Assembly (NCBI GenBank): GCA_000469685.2
Contig: LS997566.1
Coordinates: 32,110,996-32,174,995, forward strand
DNA length: 64,000 nt
Origin: Haemonchus contortus
Lineage: Eukaryota > Nematoda > Chromadorea > Rhabditida > Trichostrongylidae
Reading direction: 5' to 3'
Part shown: piece by piece, positions 60,408 through 64,000 of the stretch
How positions within the stretch are numbered: the first letter of the stretch is position 1
How the letters are laid out: each line of letters opens with the position of its first letter
Notes under the pieces: model-generated
What the model saw: only the letters and a program-made list of their open reading frames with translations
Databases searched by the model: none
What the model was told of the DNA's origin: nothing
Position numbers and translations under genes: made by a program

Positions 60408-62164
60408 TTAATATAAGTTTGTCTTTTTCGGGCAGAGAGGAGTGTCTGGTTGCTTGACACACAATCCATTTGCCATGTTGCATGTGGATCCAGGATACGT
60501 GGTGCAGTCACTATCGGCCATACATGGACCAGATCCTGCTTCGTAGATCATGCCGAAGTAGGTCATGGCGGTGCTAAAAAACGAAAGCAATTGTTGAAGA
60601 GGACTGAAATGATTTTTAAAGATCATAGTTGTTTCCTTCAAATACGTTGAAATCGAGCATGAGCATTGGCATTCGGAAATGATTGCCTTTCTTTTAAAAT
60701 TCGCATAAGTTACCAATTTCTGACAGGAATGGTTCTATACATCAATTTCGATGCGAAACACGCAACTACGGGCAGTTCTAGGAAAGGCTCATGGCGATCT
60801 GAATTTTGAACATTATGTTGCAGTTTGTTTTCTATGAAGTGATCGCTTCGTAAATGAGGTAATATGCTGCAGCACAGCACAGTTGTATGACTTATTTAGA
60901 ACCGCAGTCTGCAGTATCCTCGGGCCTCGAAATTCTATAAGTCAGCAACGGTGGAAAGGCAAAATAAATTTTTGGAAGGAGGCTAGATGATTCGTCGTTT
61001 TCCATTTCAGTCTGGGTAAGGGCAGAACGTGAAGGGTCAGGTATTTACTTGTTTACCGGACTGTTGTTCCTATATCAAATCCAAACATATCACTGCTGGA
61101 TCGGTCGGTAATAACCTTTAGTCTAGGTGAAGAAATTTTTTGTCACGTCATGTTCAGGCGACAAGATACGCACAATTCTATACCGGCAATGGGGTTGCCA
61201 AGTATGATTGAGGATAATGTTCTGCACCAGGAGTTTTCAGTGGCGTATTGTTATAGTTCTTTAATCAGTGCCATGCGGTACTACACTAACTATGGGGAAA
61301 ATGTTAAAAGAGAAGTCCCAAGAGAAAGGCGAAAAAGAAAAAGAAGAATAAAAAAGGGAGTGAGAGAATTCATACTTCGAACTAGCTATCAACTTCTGTA
61401 GGATCATAATTTCACTTACCAAACTTCGAATGCGCAATACGCCTGTTGTTTGCCATAGCACGTATCGGTGCACCCTATACTGACGGCGTAACCCGAAACC
61501 ATCTAGAAACACATGTGCGCTCGTGCGTGTACAAGTGGAGTGGACTCACAGGCTAACTCACTTGTGTGAACACAGTATAATCAAAGTTAGGGCTGTACAC
61601 TCCAGTTTCATTGATAAAGGCACCAAAGTCGTGATTGCCCCACCACAATTCGAATGCTGCTGCTAATGGGATAGAAGACAGATTGTACCCTACAGGTTTG
61701 AGTGGTGCTTGTTGGTTGCAGAGTACCATTGCGTATTTCTCAGCCAGGCAGGAGTAGTTCTGGAAGGTTGCACGTCAGTTCTAAAGTTGCCAATCATCAC
61801 TACGTCTTCGGAAGCGGTCTTAATGCCTGTTCTGTACGATAATCAATCGTATTTCTTCGAAGTGCAATGTATCATTAGACTTAACGAAATTGCACACATT
61901 GAAGTTGCACACATGAGTTTGAAGACTACTGCAACTACTTTCCTGACAGGAATTCAACACAGTCATTGACACAGTTACTGTTTCATTTTGTAAGGCGGCG
62001 CTTATTACTTCAAAAAACATCACCTACCAATTGATACATGTTCTGGCTTGGTGGATACCCAAATACTCCAGTTGTTGCTACTGTACGATAAGCATTTCCC
62101 AGCATTACGGAAAGCTTTCGTTTCTCAGGGGTCATGGTGGTGCCGTTGATTTGACAATGAAATT
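60408..62164 (-). CDS. CAP/SCP-TAPS (ASP-like) protein, gene A' (5' end not in window)
   Basis: Minus-strand exons 62028-62164, 61562-61759, 61420-61502, 60408-60573 correspond to exons 3-6 of gene A. Reading frames and splice sites are intact. The residues seen match gene A closely (LSVMLGNAYRTVATTG, PSQNMYQL, ELWWGNHDFG, DSDCTTYPGSTC), with a few replacements in exon 3. Like A it lacks the intron present in B. The signal-peptide exons are not found between 62,165 and 64,000. Extrapolating from gene A and the outward homology they would lie near 64.4 kb, outside the window. So this is either a complete gene running off the edge or a 5'-truncated copy. Confidence 0.8.
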
Positions 62165-62224
62165 CTGGAATATTTCTTGCATTATTTGACTCCACTTCGA
62201 GGAGAACTTTTTGAAACGCGCTGT

Positions 62225-64000
62225 CCACCTACGACAGAAAGTCTACTAGACCTTTATGGCGATCTATATGTGCTGAGGGCCTGAGCAGCGGAAAACTTGC
62301 AAGATATTGCCAAGGGTTCCAAAGCGCTGATGAAATTCAAGACATTACTGATCCAATGCCTTCTCCCTTCGTGATGGTGAGGGGATGCCATTCAATGCGA
62401 GCATTACAAATCTGCAGTTCATTTGAGTGAGTCGTTAGTAGCAGCAGTCGCCTTCTGTGCAAGCGCAGCTTTGATGTTGCCTCTTGTGAATGATGGCCAA
62501 AAGACGTAATCAGATGAAATGAGCTCAAAGATGTCCGCAATAAATTCGCTGTTTCAATAGTGATATGAGAAGGGTGGTGGGGGGTGGTCTTGCTCTTCAT
62601 GCTCACTCATACAATTCTGAAGATTTGCGGAAATTGGAGGGATGTGTGAAGTCCTTATCAATGGATCCTGGCTGTTCCAGAGGTGAAAGTTCCATTGATA
62701 CCCCAAAAATTACACAATATTGCGACTGCAGTACACCCGTTAGCTTTTTTCACGATCAGCTCTAGAAATGGTCAAAGGGCCACGCGGCGAATTAAATCTC
62801 CATGCTGGCTTGTTTGCAAAAATTAGGGAAAATCCATCGTAATGATGAGGTTAAGTGAGTTGACAATTTTATATTTAGTGAAAATCCACTGGTTGGAGAG
62901 GAATGTCAAGTGTATCTTAGCTTGATCTTCGACTTGCCAGTTGCATGATGAGCTAGGGTTTTGTGGTTCTTACTTCCAAATTGCAAAACATGCTCGATGT
63001 AGCAACTGTGGACATCAGTCGTGTGAGATCGATGCGAAAGATTTAGAGTGAAGAAACTGCATTTTAGAATATCCCTGACGAAAAGTGGAAATTTTCAGCC
63101 ATCTCGAACATAACTCTCTCCACCTGCATTTTTGAGCAGAAAATCTGCTTGTTAATGTCATTTTCATGACTGCGATGTCTATAAATGCCAGTTTCTATCG
63201 GCCATAAAATGAATGCTATGAATGAAATACGAAAGTCTTGATAAAAAATGTTGAACCAATTCATCTGAAAGGTAGAATGGGCACTTTGATGGTGTTAGAA
63301 AAAGGGATGGAGCAGGCTGGAAGTTAGGCTTTTCCAGATGTAAATATTCCTACATCGTTGTATATTAAACCCTGTTAAAACATCCTTCTCCTGCTTTCTA
63401 CTTTTACGAGTCAACAACAGAAATTACTCGGCATACAACTTTTTCCTTTACTTTGATCTAGGGCAGCCGCAAAGGAAAATTTCGTAGCTAACTAGAAGTA
63501 GCCTGACTTGGTCTGTTGCCTTAACTCATGTAGAAAAAGCTTGACAGGTATCTCACTAACATTCCTATCTAGTGATAGCTACAAATTGCTGGTAAACTGT
63601 TCATTTCCTCTATCAGTTCCATCTTTCAAGGTTGGAAGAAGAAGCGTTATCGTTGCACTATGTTTTTTAAATCGGTTCTAGTATTTAAAACCATTGAAGA
63701 GAAACCAAGCTACTTCGCAAAAATCCAGTGACTTTTGCATTCGAATACCATGACCATTTTTTATCAGTTGTTATCACTTTCTATCGTCCTTCACAAGGTC
63801 TTTCATATCATTTGTTAAAGATCAAAATTGACTTCATCCGAGCCTCATCATGTGTGATGAGGCTCGGATGATCAGATTAAGTCAGTGAATTAAAGTCTCC
63901 GAACAACTGAACTTCCATCTCAAAGTGAGAAAGCCAATCGTGTCTTGATACTTTTCTTATAAGCTAGTTGTGCAGTGCCTGCAACTGAGATAAACGCCTG
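62225..64000. other. diverged outer flank of the inverted repeat
   Basis: Intron or upstream sequence of gene A'. Patches of inverted homology to 46.0-47.0 kb are interrupted by indels, the right side being longer by up to about 1 kb. A near-perfect 17-bp-arm hairpin lies at about 63,835-63,871 (CATCCGAGCCTCATCA / TGATGAGGCTCGGATG) and is absent from the left counterpart. No other coding exon is seen. Confidence 0.6.

Larger units (their letters stand above)
54865..62224. repeat. right arm of giant inverted repeat
   Basis: Inverted copy of 47,013-54,372 carrying gene B' and exons 3-6 of gene A'. Beyond 62,224 similarity drops but does not stop: short inverted matches recur at 62,519-62,533, 63,770-63,870 and 63,898-63,995, against left positions 46,951-46,965, 46,410-46,500 and 46,080-46,170. 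Confidence 0.93.

Noticed and set aside
47013..62224. The palindrome as a pure assembly artefact
   Set aside because: A sequencing hairpin artefact should give identical arms with a tiny loop. Here there are substitutions, a 2-bp length shift, strongly diverged patches and a 492-bp spacer. It still deserves long-read confirmation.
1..64000. CRISPR arrays, bacterial operons or phage
   Set aside because: No regularly spaced repeats. Introns, SL acceptors and nematode transposons show eukaryotic nuclear DNA.

Overview
The window looks like nuclear DNA of a parasitic clade V (strongylid) nematode, most likely a hookworm. The reasons are an intron-rich GMP reductase gene, a cluster of secreted CAP/SCP-TAPS (ASP-type) genes with signal-peptide exons, a perfect 22-nt nematode SL1 spliced-leader sequence inside a retrotransposon LTR, and mariner, Tc1-like, CR1-like and BEL/Pao elements of nematode type. 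The species cannot be fixed from the sequence alone.

Layout. 1-17.4 kb is gene-poor: a dead Tc1-like transposon with doubled terminal repeats (1.29-2.86 kb), a TIR element with a sister copy at 42.3 kb (9.1-9.5 kb), an internally deleted mariner (10.76-11.5 kb) and a foldback MITE (12.48-12.63 kb). 17.4-23.75 kb is a complete 11-exon GMP reductase gene on the minus strand (355 codons, catalytic Cys188). 26.9-27.5 kb is a degenerate tandem repeat. 27.9-29.4 kb is a foldback element whose two arms each carry a tRNA-like sequence.

29.4-42 kb is a stack of nested mobile elements. A CR1-like LINE is split by a full-length mariner, which is itself split by a very young BEL/Pao LTR element (31,075-35,947). 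A second, small LTR element carrying a dead helicase fragment sits in the LINE endonuclease region. Another LINE copy lies in the opposite orientation at 40-41.9 kb. The BEL element has two long open frames: Gag joined to an Env-like tail, and a separate coiled-coil/zinc-knuckle protein. It has no room for pol.

45.5-64 kb is a giant inverted repeat (arms about 7.4 kb, spacer 492 bp) holding four CAP genes in the order A> <B | B'> <A'. A and B each reconstruct exon by exon into complete secreted proteins (226 and 228 aa). B' is the near-identical mirror of B. A' lacks its first two exons within the window, but weaker inverted homology continues to the right edge, so they may lie beyond it. The CAP proteins keep the fold and cysteines but have lost most of the CAP cavity tetrad.

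GMP reductase is a housekeeping purine-salvage enzyme. The CAP genes are probably a recently amplified secreted effector family. The two are unrelated in function. The most striking signals are the SL1 sequence with a splice donor inside the LTR, the pol-less BEL element with its extra 3' gene, and the CAP-gene palindrome.
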